A stretch of DNA of 64,000 nucleotides from Micropterus salmoides. Its lineage: Eukaryota; Chordata; Actinopteri; Centrarchiformes; Centrarchidae. The stretch is taken from positions 31,312,305 to 31,376,304 of the forward strand of contig NW_024041150.1 in assembly GCF_014851395.1 (NCBI RefSeq), in the 5' to 3' direction. Below are positions 13,030 to 25,048 of the stretch, piece after piece (the first letter of the stretch is position 1; each line of letters opens with the position of its first letter). Made by a program: the position numbers and the translations under genes. A model generated the notes under the pieces. That model searched no databases. It was given only the letters and a program-made list of their open reading frames with translations, and was not told the DNA's origin.

Positions 13030-14059
13030 TATAATTAGACTTATATTTGTATAAATGTTTTGCTTTTGGTTCAGGCTGCAGTTTGCTTGATATCTGTAAG
13101 CTCATACTTTAAGATGTTGTAGCCTATTTGGATAAGATTTTACAGCTAGTTGTGTTTTTGAATGCACCGGTTGACATCATTGTACAGTTTTAGAGTTTAA
13201 GCCTGATGGGGTTCTGAAACGAATCTCAGCACGATTTTTCAGCCTAACAGGATACATTTTCCTCAGGATCAAGTGCCATATATTAAGCTTCTCCCATATT
13301 TCTCAAATTGTTATCTATACCTATAGATTATATTTCAGTACTGTATATGCTGTTAGTTTATAGATGTTTTATAATCATATGCAAATATTTTCACTAACTT
13401 AACTTAAGATTGCCATATTGTGAAACACACGGAGAAGAAAATATGTCACTACCAGTGGCAGAAAACTTCATTAATGTAGATGAGTCACATGTGGTCAATA
13501 CCTGATCCACTTAATAAGGTCAGTAGTACTGATGAAGTAGATAAAATCAGAAAATTTAATTGAAATGTCTTTCCTGAAGCTTCATAATTGTTTCATTGGA
13601 TTGAAATGTATCTCAAGTGTTAATTGAAAATGAAATGTAAAAACGAACACAGCTGTATGTATTTCGAATAAATATCACAAGGTTGAGGTTTTTTGGAAGA
13701 GACAAAAAAAGTAACTCACTTGATTAAATGATGCATGACACATATTGCCACACATATTTAGATATATTTACACACGGAATATCAAGATAATTTTCAAACT
13801 TTAAGATTTTAGCATTTTGAAAATATTTTTAAAATGTATTTCAATATATTCAGCAGTGTCTCACATATATGTGAATATATTACATTTCTGTATGACCTGT
13901 CCTTTTCCTAGAGGAGTTGGGAATCCAGTGAAATCTTTAATGATTTAATGAATAACAAGCGAGCTGAAGCCATTCACCATGACCAGTAAAACATGTCTGA
14001 CACGGAGATACTGTAAAGATATTAATGTATAGAACAAATCTCTGACACTTTCCATCGCA
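13030..14059. other. AT-rich spacer
   Basis: No coding motif or clear repeat boundary seen. This may include the non-coding 3' part of the CACTA relic. Confidence 0.4.
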
Positions 14060-14290
14060 GACTGTACGCAACTCTACCAGTCCTTCCTCTTAGACGACCC
14101 CACTGTCTCAGCACAGATCACGGATTGTCTCTCAGCCATATCCACATGGATGAAGGCTTGCCACCTTCAACTAAACCTCTCTAAGAACTCTTGGTCATCC
14201 CAGCCAAGTAATCTATCCATCATAACATCAAACTAAAAGTTGGTTCCTCAGTGATCACTCCAATTATGCATTTGACAGCATTTACATTAG
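14060..14290 (+). mobile_element. L2-like LINE reverse transcriptase fragment
   Basis: The plus-strand translation reads DCTQLYQSFLLDDPTVSAQI, then CLSAISTWM and CHLQLNLSKN. This is the stretch just after the catalytic ADD box in fish L2/CR1-type reverse transcriptases. Both ends are lost and it stops after about 75 residues, so it is a short dead fragment. Confidence 0.7.
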
Positions 14291-15046
14291 ATAATATGTG
14301 CATCCAGAGTTGGTGGGACAAAACATTTTATGATACGACACCTTTATCGCCAAGACAACATCATTTTCCTGTGCCATCCAAGCCACTGTTTTCTGATGTT
14401 ACACTACAGTTAAAGTTTGTTTATGTTTAGGTACAAAAACAATCATGGAAAAAAGAGAGCACCACTCCATGGTTCAACAGTTTATTTAACCTCAGAGAAA
14501 ACTGTTTACATAAAAATGCAAATATATGACCATCAAAGAAGACATTTGAGATTTCACATAATATGACCCCATCACCAAATCTCTACCGAAACTTAAAATG
14601 TTTAATATTAAATATATAGAGGCAAATGTAAAGCAGTATAGTATACTGTGGATGTGTGTATTTATTCCTATTTTCTCTTGAAAAGATATATAGGAAAACA
14701 AAATACACATTTTGAATTATAGAAGATAACGATTAATAAAAGATCTACACTTTAAGAGAAAGAAAATATCACAACAACCTCAGAGAATAACAAACAGTCA
14801 CTGTGATCTTGCATCTAGTGATCAATCAGTGATTCAGAAAAAGGAGACAGAAAAACTTGTTATTGGCCACATCCTCAGTAATCTTGTGGTACTTTGTGAC
14901 TAAATTCAGTGTGGCCACTTTTCCCAGAAAGCCATTCAATAAACCCAAAGAAGATATATAGTGTAGACTTCTTCAAAAGTATTACACCACTAAACACAAC
15001 GTGAGTGAATGAATAAAACATCTGACACCAGTGAGCAGAGTGGGTT

Positions 15047-15408
15047 TCAACACTTAGAACAGATGAAATTAAACTTGTTATTATCCGGCTTTGTGAACCA
15101 CTGATGTTGTCCTCCTCTGTCCATGGCTCCAGACATGCCACAGTCATCAGTCTTTTCCCCCTGTGCCCAGTTTGTATAGCTGACAACATCATTGCTGACC
15201 CAGAACCAGAAATCCAGAGTGCAGGTGTAGCGCAGTCCCAGCCAGACGAAATCAGTTGAGGCGTTCTTGGCTCTCTCTTGGACCCATCTCTGCTGGTGAC
15301 GGTTAGTGATGGAGACCAGGTCACTGTAGTTCTCTCTGCAGTAATATGAGGCCTCCTCCCAGGTCTTACTTTCTTTGATCAGGATCACTTTATCTGTCAT
15401 GGAAGAAA
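15047..15408 (-). CDS. three-CTLD lectin gene A, last exon: third C-type lectin domain
   Basis: This is the terminal exon of the gene running 17186 to 15047. The acceptor is ctcag before TTTCTTCC (phase 1), and the frame ends FNFICSKC then TGA at 15049-15047. CTLD marks are KTWEEASYYCRENYSDLVSI, WLGLRYTCTLDFWFWVSND, SYTNWAQGE, DDCGM and a final FIC. It has no EPN or QPD motif and no WND, so calcium-dependent sugar binding by this domain is unlikely on the family's rules. The protein ends four residues after the last CTLD cysteine region, without the tail exons seen in genes E and F and without a membrane anchor. A secreted or otherwise alternatively ended product is implied. Confidence 0.85.
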
Positions 15409-15839
15409 CTGAGAAACACAGGATCATACCAGCAGCTTTGTTCAGTTAGTTGTTGGGAACACTGGGATCCAATATGGATCTTCAATACTGAAATAAAATG
15501 TTTCAGGTTTAAGTGACTGCTTGTGTGTTTGGGGCTAATAACAAATATCTTTAAATATGTTAAGAACTTCTTAAGTAAGTGACATTTTATTTTAAAGGAA
15601 GCCATGTCATGCTCAATAATAACTAAAATGATCAATTAACCACTACTTTTAAAAGAAAGTAAAAAATATAAACAGATGTAGCTTGTGTACATGTAGCTGT
15701 GACACAACCAACACAAAAAGACTGTTTCAACAAAATTAAAATAAAGTATAAATACTGTAGATTCAGACGGATTTTCCAACTGATTCCAGTTCAGCTCCAA
15801 TGGGAGAAAACAGTTGAGACAGACGTTTGCAAAACTCAC

Positions 15840-16187
15840 CGTCATAGCAGAAGAAGGGTTTTCTTTCATTGCAGTCATCAGAGCTCCATTTTCCAGATAC
15901 ATTTAACTCAGTCATGGCACACTTCTTACTGCCTGGCTTATTCAGATCCCAGTTTCTGAAAGAGAAACTGCTCCCATCTGACCACATCCAGGAGTCTCTG
16001 AACAGGCCGATCCACACCCACATATCTTTGTTTACAGACTGGATGTCTACAGCGAGTTTTTGTGACATGTCTTGAAACTGCTTTAGTCCACTGACCAGGT
16101 CTGTGTAACGCTCCCTACAGTATTCTTGAGCCGCTGGCCACTTCTTCATTTCTTTAATCAGATGGTATTTGTCTGTTGCATTATTTT
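15840..16187 (-). CDS. three-CTLD lectin gene A, middle exon: second C-type lectin domain
   Basis: This 348-base exon has phase-1 junctions at both ends: acceptor ccacag before AAAATAATG, donor GACG then GTGAGT. It encodes KKWPAAQEYCRERYTDLVSG, WVWIGLFRDSWMWSDGSSFS, FRNWDLNKPGSKKCAM, GKWSSDDC and FFCYDG. The six-cysteine long-form CTLD pattern is not fully evident, but the core cysteines and WIGL are present. EPN is replaced (NKPG), and the WND position reads WSSDD. Fish proteins of this CLEC20A/mannose-receptor-like type typically carry degenerate second domains. Confidence 0.88.
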
Positions 16188-16808
16188 CTGTGGAGTAAAC
16201 AGGCAAACTTGCATGACCTTATAGTGTACATGTACGTCTTTTGAGCAAATACATATTTTTAGCCATGCTAGTAGCGTCATGGCTCCGTGGATGGTAATGT
16301 TGGTTGAGACTGAAATATCTCAAAAACAATGAAATGGATGGCCTTGAAATTTTGTGCAGGCATTTATGGTCATCACAGGATGTATTGCAATAACTTTCAT
16401 GATCCTCTGACTCTTCATCTAGCTCCATCATCAGCTCAACTTTTTTTTTTTATCAGTTCAGTATTTTGGTTTACGACTAAAAACATGTAAAACTAATGAC
16501 ATTCCTTTCATCCTAAGCTGTGCTTTGTGTTTAATGCTAATTATTAAATCTAACATGCTAAACTTAGATGGTAAACATGGTGAACATTATATCTGCTTAT
16601 TATCAGCATGTTAGTATTGAAAATGTCAAAGTGTCAGGTGTTAGCGTGCTGACTTTAGCGTGTAGCCCATAGCACTGTAGTGCCTACAGCTTCTCAGAGC
16701 CACTCTTATTGTTGTAAGTAAATGAAGAAATGAGATATGTCACATCTGAAGATAATGTTATATGATCAATTATTAAATTTAGACAGTAGGGATAACACAT
16801 ATTCTCAC

Positions 16809-17186
16809 CATCATAACAGATGAAATAACTCTCATGTTCACAAGACCCATCTCTCCAATTGCTATCCTTCCGTAATAACACACAGTTCTCTACTCCTCCA
16901 TTATCATTCGGTTCTCCCGAGGTCCAATTTGTCTCGCTTTCTTTGAACTCCACTCCTGGCATAGACCAGTGCCACGTCCTGTTGGATTGTGTTTGGTTGT
17001 ACAGCCCAATCCAGGCTTCTCCTTGCTGCACTGTAGTGTCATTGAGTCTCTTCATGTCTGCCATGTTAGACACTGTGGCCAGGTCAATATATTTCTCTCT
17101 GCAATACTTCTGGGCTTCATCCCAGGTCTTCTTCTCTCCAACAAAGTGATACTCATAGAGATGACATGCGAAGAAGGACCACTGAC
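16809..17186 (-). CDS. three-CTLD lectin gene A: first C-type lectin domain (EPN-type)
   Basis: This 378-base phase 1-1 exon has acceptor gttttag before GTCAGTGG and donor GATG then GTGAG. It encodes FACHLYEYHFVGEKKTWDEA, QKYCREKYIDLATVSNMADM, GEAWIGLYNQ, WHWSMPG, SGEPNDNGGVENCV, NWRDGSC and YFICYDG. The start (short cysteine segment, then YHFV) is typical of the first domain of fish CLEC20A-like multi-CTLD lectins. It is the only domain in this gene that keeps an EPN motif (mannose-type calcium/sugar site) together with a WND-like WRD. The signal-peptide exon should lie upstream, above 17186, but I could not identify it. A Tc1 copy begins 137 bases upstream of this exon. Confidence 0.88.
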
Positions 17187-17323
17187 CTAAAACCAAAGGA
17201 CATACTGTAGTGACTGAGCTGACAGCAAAAAATCTAAATCCTGATTCACACCTACTACTTACTGTCACAACTCTGGACGTTTATCCAGCTTTTCCCTGCC
17301 CCCTGCCTCTTCCCCCTTGTATA

Positions 17324-18573
17324 CAGTGAGGAAAATAAGTATTTGAACACCCTGCTATTTTGCAAGTTCTCCCACTTAGAAATCATGGAGGGGTCTGAAA
17401 TTGTCATCGTAGGGCTGGATAGGGCTACGGGGAAATTGCCAAGCAGCTTGGTGAAAAAAGGTCCACTGTTGGAGCAATCATTAGAAAATGGAAGAAGCTA
17501 AACATGACTGTCAATCTCCCTCGGACCGGGGCTCCAGGCAAGATCTCACCTCGTGGGGTCTCCAGAAATCAGCCCAGAACTACACGGGAGGAGCTGGTCA
17601 ATGACCTGAAAAGAGCTGGGACCACCGTTTCCAAGGTTACTGTTGGTAATACACTAAGACGTCATGGTTTGAAATCACGCATGGCACGGAAGGTTCCCCT
17701 GCTTAAACCAGCACATGTCCAGGCCCGTCTTCAGTTTGACAATGACCATTTGGATGATCGAGAGGAGTCATGGGAGAAAGTCATGTGGTCAGATGAGACC
17801 AAAATAGAACTTTTTGGTCATAATTCCACTAACCGTGTTTGGAGGAAGAAGAATGATGAGCACCATCCCAAGAACACCATCCCTACTGTGAAGCATGGGG
17901 GTGGTAGCATCATGCTTTGGGGGTGTTTTTCTGCACATGGGACAGGGCGACTGCACTGTATTAAGGAGAGGATGACTGGGGCCATGTATTGCGAGATTTT
18001 GGGGAACAACCTCCTTCCCTCAGTTAGAGCATTGAAGATGGGTCGAGGCCGGGTCTTCCAACATGACAATGACCCGAAGCACACAGCCAGGATAACCAAG
18101 GAGTGGCTCTGTAAGAAGCATATCAAGGTTCTGGCGTGGCCTAGCCAGTCTCCAGACCTAAACCCAATAGAGAATCTTTGGAGGGAGCTCAAACTCCGTG
18201 TTTCTCAGCGACGGCCCAGAAACCTGACTGATCTAGAGAAGATCTGTGTGGAGGAGTGGGCCAAAATCCCTCCTGCAGTGTGTGCAAACCTGGTGAAAAA
18301 CTACAGGAAACGTTTGACCTCTGCAATTGCAAACAAAGGCTACTGTACCAAATATTAACATTGATTTTCTCAGGTGTTCAAATACTTATTTGCAGCTGTA
18401 TCATACAAATAAATAGTTAAAAAATCATACATTGTGATTTCTGGATTTTCTTTTTAGATTATGTCTCTCACAGTGGACGTGCACCTACAACGACAATTTC
18501 AGACCCCTCCATGATTTCTAAGTGGGAGAACTTGCAAAATAGCAGGGTGTTCAAATACTTATTTTCCTCACTG
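17324..18573 (+). mobile_element. Tc1/mariner-like transposon, family 2
   Basis: The element starts cagtgaggaaaataagtatt and ends with its inverse complement, between TA dinucleotides at 17322-17323 and 18574-18575. The inverted repeats align over about 90 bases (17324-17414 and 18483-18573). The right side continues into sequence absent on the left, showing an internal deletion on the left after about 17412. It is a different family from the copy at 5269. It lies upstream of the first known exon of lectin gene A and probably in its first intron or promoter region. Confidence 0.95.
17423..18358 (+). pseudogene. Tc1-like transposase, first helix-turn-helix mostly deleted
   Basis: The frame is open from 17423 ([18 protein letters not shown]) to TAA at 18358. 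An ATG lies at 17504 ([13 protein letters not shown]), but the family frame starts further upstream, where an in-frame TAG at 17420-17422 blocks it. The DDE domain is complete: [33 protein letters not shown], ending NKGYCTKY. As in the copy at 5642, the missing piece is the N-terminal DNA-binding region, removed by a deletion running from the left inverted repeat. A protein from the internal ATG would carry the catalytic domain and most of the second helix-turn-helix ([17 protein letters not shown]) but not the first. Confidence 0.9.
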
Positions 18574-18599
18574 TATGTGTAGGGGCTGAAGGGCTGAAA

Positions 18600-19945
18600 A
18601 CATTGAGTGCTAACTGTGCCAATGACAAATACTCCTCCTCCCCTATTGAAACATCTCACCTAAACGTTTTAATCCACAGGAAATGTTATTTCTTTTATTG
18701 AATAGCTAACAGTAGAAAACTGACAATATTGTGTGTGTTGTGTTACATGAAGCCAACTCTGGCTTCACTGATCTCAGCTCTAAATAGCGTCCACCAATAA
18801 ATAAGAGCCTACAATTTTGCCTACTAACAAATCCCAGTATTCTCTTGAACTTTAGCTTTATAATATCACTGTGGTCCTGAGCTGAAATTCGGTGTAATGG
18901 TAAAAAAAAGTGTCAATATTTAGCTGGTGTTTGATGCACATCGGCTCCCATTCATTGTCCTAACCCCGGCTTCCTGTTCATTTTTATCCAACTTTCTCAA
19001 CAATACGCAACACATTTGAAACCATTGCTCCTAGCCAGAGCTGTTTTGACCAATTTAAAAAATTTTTTAGCCGTTTACAAACAAGTTGAGAGGAAAATGT
19101 TAATCTATAAACCCAATAAAAAACAGTTACCAGCCAGCAGTGACTAATATTTACCTTAGGAGGATTATCCAAATTACATTACAGAGATTTTCGGTTACTT
19201 GAATTTATGTCATCCAGCTTGTGCTACCAAGTGGGGGGGGGGGGGTGTTCACAACGCTGCCGCAACAAAACAGAGCAACCGCAACATATTGTTAACATAA
19301 TTTTCCAGGACAACACAAGACTTTCCCGGACATTTGACTTTCTTTCATTTTCCATGACTGGAAAATAGGTCAACTGTTTTCCAGGTTTTCCAGGACGAGT
19401 GGGACAACAAGTTTCTGGACTAAATATCCATAACAATGAACTGGAAGCCTCTCAACTTCACACTCTGCTCAGGAGAATGGAAGCACAGGAAGTGGACTGA
19501 ACTCTCCCATAAAAACACCAGAGAGTCATGTGACTCATTCATTCATTTACACACAGAGCCATCGAAACACTGACGATATCCATTCATCAGGATTCCAGAC
19601 TCATCACAAGACTTTGTGCGAGCCAAACAATCAAAAGGTGGTTAAACCAAATGGAAGAGGCTTCAAAACGCAGAGCTCCAACACATTTATTTCTGAATCA
19701 TTCATTTTGATACAAGGATTTAGTGCTAATTAATAAAGAGAATTAAATATAACTATGGGGGATGTTGTGGGGATAAAAAACAAAAAAATTCAGTCCCATT
19801 GAATTTAAACTGCAATCGTTCTGTAGGCTTCCTGAGCATTTCTATAACATTTAAAAGGTGTGAGAATTTCCTACGTTATGTCCCTTTATAATAATCCAGA
19901 ATTTTCTAATCTGTGCAGGAACCACGATGACAATGAAAAGGGTAC
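18600..19945. other. spacer; expected downstream TRIM exons not found
   Basis: I searched both strands for coiled-coil or PRY-SPRY exons and for a lectin signal-peptide exon and saw none. A G-homopolymer (about 19231-19246) and a repeat-like stretch (about 19310-19400, ttttccaggttttccaggac) are present. Confidence 0.45.
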
Positions 19946-20054
19946 CTTGAGATCTTTCATCGTGTTTTTCAGGGTCTTGATTGTGTGTCCAGAGTGTCCA
20001 CCTTCTATGGTGCAGGCGTTGCACACGCACACCTTGTCATCCATGCAGTAATAC
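19946..20054 (-). CDS. TRIM-family gene, second exon (rest of B-box 2)
   Basis: This 109-base exon is entered in phase 2 (acceptor gtctccag before GTATTAC) and left in phase 0 (CTCAAG then GTACC). It completes the arginine codon split at the end of the first exon and continues YYCMDDKVCVCNACTIEGGH then SGHTIKTL. These supply the remaining cysteines and histidines of a B-box type 2 zinc finger whose first C-x2-H is in the upstream exon. The expected next exons (coiled coil, PRY-SPRY) were not recognised between here and 18.6 kb. Confidence 0.85.
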
Positions 20055-20509
20055 CTGGAGACGCACACCAAGTAAAAACTCAGATAAACCTTATAAAGGA
20101 CAGCTCAGTATTGAAATAACAGGTTGGACTCACTAAGGAGTGAGTGCCGCTCCAAATGCGGCGAAAAACGCAATGTGGGAAATATGGAGTGGAAAAGATA
20201 TTAATGTAAATATGTTTGTTCAGTTGGGTTTTGTATACGTTATTGAAACATAGTATGCAAAAGAATTAGCCTTGGTGTAGAAACTTGTAGTAAGATCCAA
20301 GCCACACCAATTCACACTCCCAGCATTACTTGATAATGAAAATAGCTTCAGCCTGAAACATACAATATAATATAAACATAAACATTGTTCCATTATGTTC
20401 CGTGTATCCGTAGTTAATATCAGCTGGTCATCACTGACTCAAATAGCTTCAGTAAGTTCCCACCTTTACAAAATATTAACAGCAATATATGAGTGCACAT
20501 GCCTCCTAC

Positions 20510-21153
20510 CGGTATATCTCATCATGATCTGGGCACTTCCTCTTCCAGAAGTCATTCATCGGTTCTGTCAGCGGGTGCTCGCGGAACGCCGGAAGCTCCA
20601 GATGTGGCTTTACATGCTCCTGGCACATCGACACCTCACACTTCAGGCACGTCTTGACCGTGAACATCGACGCAGCAGCGGCAGCACCAGCAGCTTCCTG
20701 CTTGCCACCCTCTTCCTGAGAAACGGAGGCAGCGGAGGACCCGTCCCCAGCAGAACTGGAGCCCGACGCCTCGGCAGCGACTGAGGGGCAGTAGTCACAT
20801 GGAACTGCAAACACACTCCTGGCTGGCTGCGCTGCTAGAGAACACGACAGCAGTTCTCTGGATTTTAAAGCTGTAGCTGCTGCAGTGGTAGCTCTGCGCC
20901 GGTGACGGTAGTCATCAGAAATATTGGCTAGTTTGAAGTTTTTCTGAAAGTTGATGCCACACCGGTGGCTGTCGCGGCACTCTGGGCAGCGAAAGCGACC
21001 TCTATCAGCTTGCCGCTTTAGGCGGTCCAGGCAGGTCTTGCAGAAGTTGTGGCCACAGGGAAGCAAGTAAGGGTCGCGGTACAGGTCCAGGCACACCGGG
21101 CAGGTGAGCTCCTCTTGCAGGACGCTTGACTGTTCTGACTGGGCCGAGGCCAT
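20510..21153 (-). CDS. TRIM-family E3 ubiquitin ligase, first coding exon (RING and B-box)
   Basis: The ATG at 21153 opens MASAQSEQSSVLQEELTCPV. A C3HC4 RING follows (about residues 18-61: CPVCLDLYRDPYLLPCGHNF, CKTCLDRLKRQ, FRCPECR), the zinc module that recruits an E2 ubiquitin enzyme. Next come a basic segment (YRHRRRAT), a long Ala/Ser/Gly-rich linker, a B-box-1-like finger (CLKCEVSMCQEHVKPHLELP) and the start of B-box 2 (KRKCPDHDEIYR). The donor is CCG then GTAGG, phase 2, matching the exon at 20054. The layout resembles TRIM25/TRIM47-like fish TRIMs with paired B-boxes, which often act in antiviral signalling. The exact orthologue is not recognised. Confidence 0.9.
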
Positions 21154-21159
21154 GCCAGT

Positions 21160-22546
21160 TTTTAGACTGTGAAGTCAGAGGGGTGAGCTGGAGGCGGGAG
21201 GATGTGGTGGGAGATGAAAAAGGATGAACAGAAGGATGGACAGAAGTGGGGAAAAGGTGGATGAGGAAGAGGTGGGGATAAAGGGGATTCTTTGTTTAAG
21301 TAATTTATAAAGCAAAAATTCAAAACATTTGATTTGCAGCTTTTCAAGTGAATGTCTTTGAGTCTTAAAACTAGAAACATGAAGAAGTCACTTAAGGATC
21401 GTTGACAGAGCTAATTTTAATTAGCTAATTAATCATTTATACTATAAAATATCAATATGAAAAATGCCCATCAACCTGAGATGATGTCTTCAAATCAGAC
21501 TAACAGTTCAAAACACAAATGCTCACATTACAGACGCTGGAAAGATTTCACCTTAATAAATACCTGAAGCAATTAATAAATACATCAAAAGTAGTTGCTG
21601 CCCTCCTCATTTGTAGAATTAGAGAGGAAACATGAGTTGATTCATTGATTAAGTAATCAACATAAAATCTGTATGCAACTGCTTTTAATAAATCGATTAA
21701 CCAATTTTTCACTATTTGCTTGTCCCCAGGCTCTCAAAGCTCATATAAGGTTTAAAGTGATGGTTAGATAACACAAGCAGATGTCTATAGACAACATAAC
21801 TACTTGATTAATCTGGAAGACAATCTGCAAACGATTCAGTAATAAAAACAAGTGTTAGCTGCAGCTCTTAGTGTGATTAGGCCTCCAGTAACCAAGTTAA
21901 CTTTTGTCTTATTTCAACCATTGTGTGAAACCGATTTACCCACCAACAACACTTCCTCCTTCCACAATGAAAATAATAAAAATGAAAGTAAAACTCAACT
22001 TTAGGCCTTGCTACATACAACTGCCGGAACAAGGTCAGCTGTCCTGCTGCTCAGTTAAGCTTGTTAAAATAAAAAACACACACAGTCTCGGCTCCGTTTA
22101 AAGGCTTTGACCCTGAGATAACCTGGAAACCTACCAACCTGTGCTGTTTACATGAAACGTAAAGGTGGTGTCCCCCTTTACTGAGCAAAGGTTTCCAGTC
22201 CGTCACCTGACAGCCTTGGACATAACACAGGCCTATAAAAAGCTGCTCTAAAAACTATCACCGTTTATTTAGTATGTTTTTCTGACGAACCAACAATTAG
22301 CTAACGTTAACTTGCCTCCCCGGTGTTAGCTGCACTAATCTCCCCCCTGGCTGCTCAGTTGTTGGGACGGTTGATGAGCTAAAAGCAAAACACGACGGAC
22401 AGACAGCTATTAACGCTACTTACGTTGACAATGCGGGCACTTGCGACGTTATGTTGTCTTCGTAAAAAGATGAAACACTGATTTACCCAGAGCTTCAGAA
22501 GCTCACACAAGATGAGGCTAATGTCTCAGACGATGCACCTGCCGTC
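21160..22546. other. upstream region of the TRIM gene
   Basis: No coding exon was recognised. The region likely holds the TRIM 5' untranslated exon(s) and promoter. GC content rises around 22300-22560. Confidence 0.4.
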
Positions 22547-22572
22547 CTGCTGCTGCTGCTGCTGCTGCTGCT
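22547..22572. repeat. (CTG)n trinucleotide repeat
   Basis: There are eight CTG units plus CT. On the minus strand this reads as (CAG)n/(GCA)n just downstream of an ATG (ATG TTA then GCA repeats, a poly-Ala run), in the GC-richer stretch upstream of the TRIM gene. It is possibly untranslated leader. Confidence 0.85.
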
Positions 22573-22589
22573 AACATGGTAACACGTTA

Positions 22590-23423
22590 CGACCGTTAGC
22601 TCCGTTTGTTTTTGTTCCCACAAACAGCCCTGTCTGTTTTAGCAGTCCGGGGAAATATTCCAGTCATCGGGCGTTTAGTTGCTCATCTGGCGTTTTCGGC
22701 ATTTGACACAAAAGGACGAGTAGACACACACACCTGTGAGACAGACAAACAGACGGCTGATAGTGGGCAGGCTGATGCGGGGAAAGTGTTGCCTTCAGGG
22801 CGACTCGGAAATTCACTCGACCGCTTAGGGCGCTGGTACATGACGGCTGTCACACGTTGTTGTAAGTAAGCTGTTCTTATTAATATAATCAATTAATAAG
22901 TCTTATGTGTCTTCTTGTGTGTGTGTTTTCTCTTTTTGTTGTGTTTTCTCATCTGTTCATGTGTTTTTTTTAAACTGTTGTGTTTTGTGCTTTGTTTTTT
23001 CCTAATCTGAAATAGGGAATGAAAAAAAAAAAACATTTCTGCAAACATAATCATTCTGGTAGGACTCAAACAGCTAGGAAATAAAATTGAACACCAAATG
23101 ATGTTTTATAAATTAATTGTTACTTTCTGCCAAAATAGGAAACAGCCAGCACAAAGTCTGACTGCTTTCTGAAAGTGTTTTCTACTAGGGTTTTAAATCC
23201 AGTCAGTCGCACACAAATAAACCTCAGTGCTAACAGATAAAAAACTAAGCACAGTTGAGTAAGTCACTTCATTGTTAGAGTTGAATGAACTGAAGATGTA
23301 TAGCAGGCTATGCTGCTACCGCCATCAGCTCATAAAACTACAGGCCATTCAGGAGTGCCGACAACATGAGCATAAATCAAATGATTTGTTCCCATCATAT
23401 CATCTTTTGGACTTTAGGGGGGG

Positions 23424-23461
<38 letters not shown>

Positions 23462-25017
23462 AATATTGGATACTAATACATCTTTGGACATTAAATGGTT
23501 AATTCAATTAAACCACGTCAGAGGTTTAGAGTGACAATCACTATTTAGTGTAACTGCTAAAAACTACACACTGCTTGGGCTGCTGGAGGGCTTGCACACC
23601 ACCCCAGGTTGGAAACTGGATTGAATCCTAAAATAAATTTGAATTAGATCAGAGGGTCAACATTTCGTCTAGAAAATACACAGGTATTTAAGACACAGGA
23701 TTCCAATTTCAATTTAGTGTTACAAACAAAATGTTCATATTTTATTTAGTGATGTTTAGATGTTTGATGCAACAGACACATTATTTCATGGATTTTACGT
23801 ACATTAATCTGCAAATTTAAAATGGATTTCTGTAACTGTACTGACAGATACTGAGATACAGGACACTACCATTTGGCAACCAATCCATCCACCAAATTTC
23901 AATAGTAATGTAAAATTCTGGCCAATTAAACCTCCTGCACACATGGAGCCTTCTGTGTCACAGTTCAGCCACGAGCTGGGGCGGGGCTTGAACATCCGGA
24001 TTCGAAACAGTAAAACTTACCCTGTATCACCAAGTATTGGTATCAAATGTCTGGTGAAATTCTTAGTGTCGATTTAAACCAGGTGAACAGCAGCTGGAAA
24101 CTCAGAAGGAACAGTTTCCTCCAGATATCTGAGCCAGAGCACCAGTATGATGCACAATAATGAAGGTTCGATTCAGCATGAAAGTGAGAAGTGCTCTTTG
24201 CTAGAGACAGTATTTTATATAACTCAAAGGGGAAGACTGAAATACAATGAAAAGACAGGTAAAGAACTAACCTCCCATGAGCAAATGTTTAATTACAAAA
24301 CCCCCTTTTCCATAAATATTGATATGTGTATGAAAAACCCGTATTGAAGATGGGGTAAATTATTTATTTATTATTCACAACAGAAATGACTGACATATAA
24401 ATGGACACAGGCCTATGAAACTCCCTTTTCCCCATCAATTCAAATAATAGGTACACTTTAAAAAAAAGTAATACAGCAGCACACCTCTGACATCATTTCA
24501 GTACACTTCATCATTATTGCCAAATCATCTGCATACATTCTTTTTAATGACATTTTCATTTTCAAGATGTTTCTTTTAAAATATTGATTTAGATCTTATA
24601 GAATACACATAGGCCTAAAAAATACATTAAATCAACAGAAATGCAACCAACATACGCAAAAATTGAATACAGTCCAATACAAGAATTTTACCTTTAAGTT
24701 TGTTCATGAGTACATTTTAGGGTAAAAAAACTATTTCCAAAAAATGTCAACCTGATTTTGAAAGAAAATGTTTTATATGCCTGTCCACCTTCGCAAAAAT
24801 CACTAACGCAACATGGTTAAATAAACCTAACTTAAATATACCACTATATCGTCTACTCAAATATCTAAGCAACTATTACAGGTTGCCATGACATTCACAG
24901 TGCCAAGACGATAAAAACTACTGATATCGGTGATCCCCTGACTTTTCATGCATCACCATCCGTGGTTTTGTAAAGGAAAAAAGTCTATAATGTTGTCAAG
25001 CAAATGTTTGTTGAGTC
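22590..25017. other. spacer between TRIM and SAMD9-like genes
   Basis: Only short frames are present. A (GT)n microsatellite lies at about 23427-23454. No exon is recognised. Confidence 0.45.
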
Positions 25018-25023
25018 TTTATT
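25018..25023 (-). terminator. polyadenylation signal AATAAA of the SAMD9-like gene
   Basis: TTTATT on the plus strand (AATAAA on minus) lies 26 bases after the stop codon, giving a very short predicted 3' untranslated region. A second AATAAA cluster exists near 24362-24372. Confidence 0.4.
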
Positions 25024-25048
25024 ACACTCCCAAAGTGTTCCTTGTGAA

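Noticed and set aside
20395..20784. Plus-strand frame opposite the TRIM exon
   Set aside because: It is the antisense shadow of the RING/B-box exon, whose minus-strand motifs and splice sites are clear.
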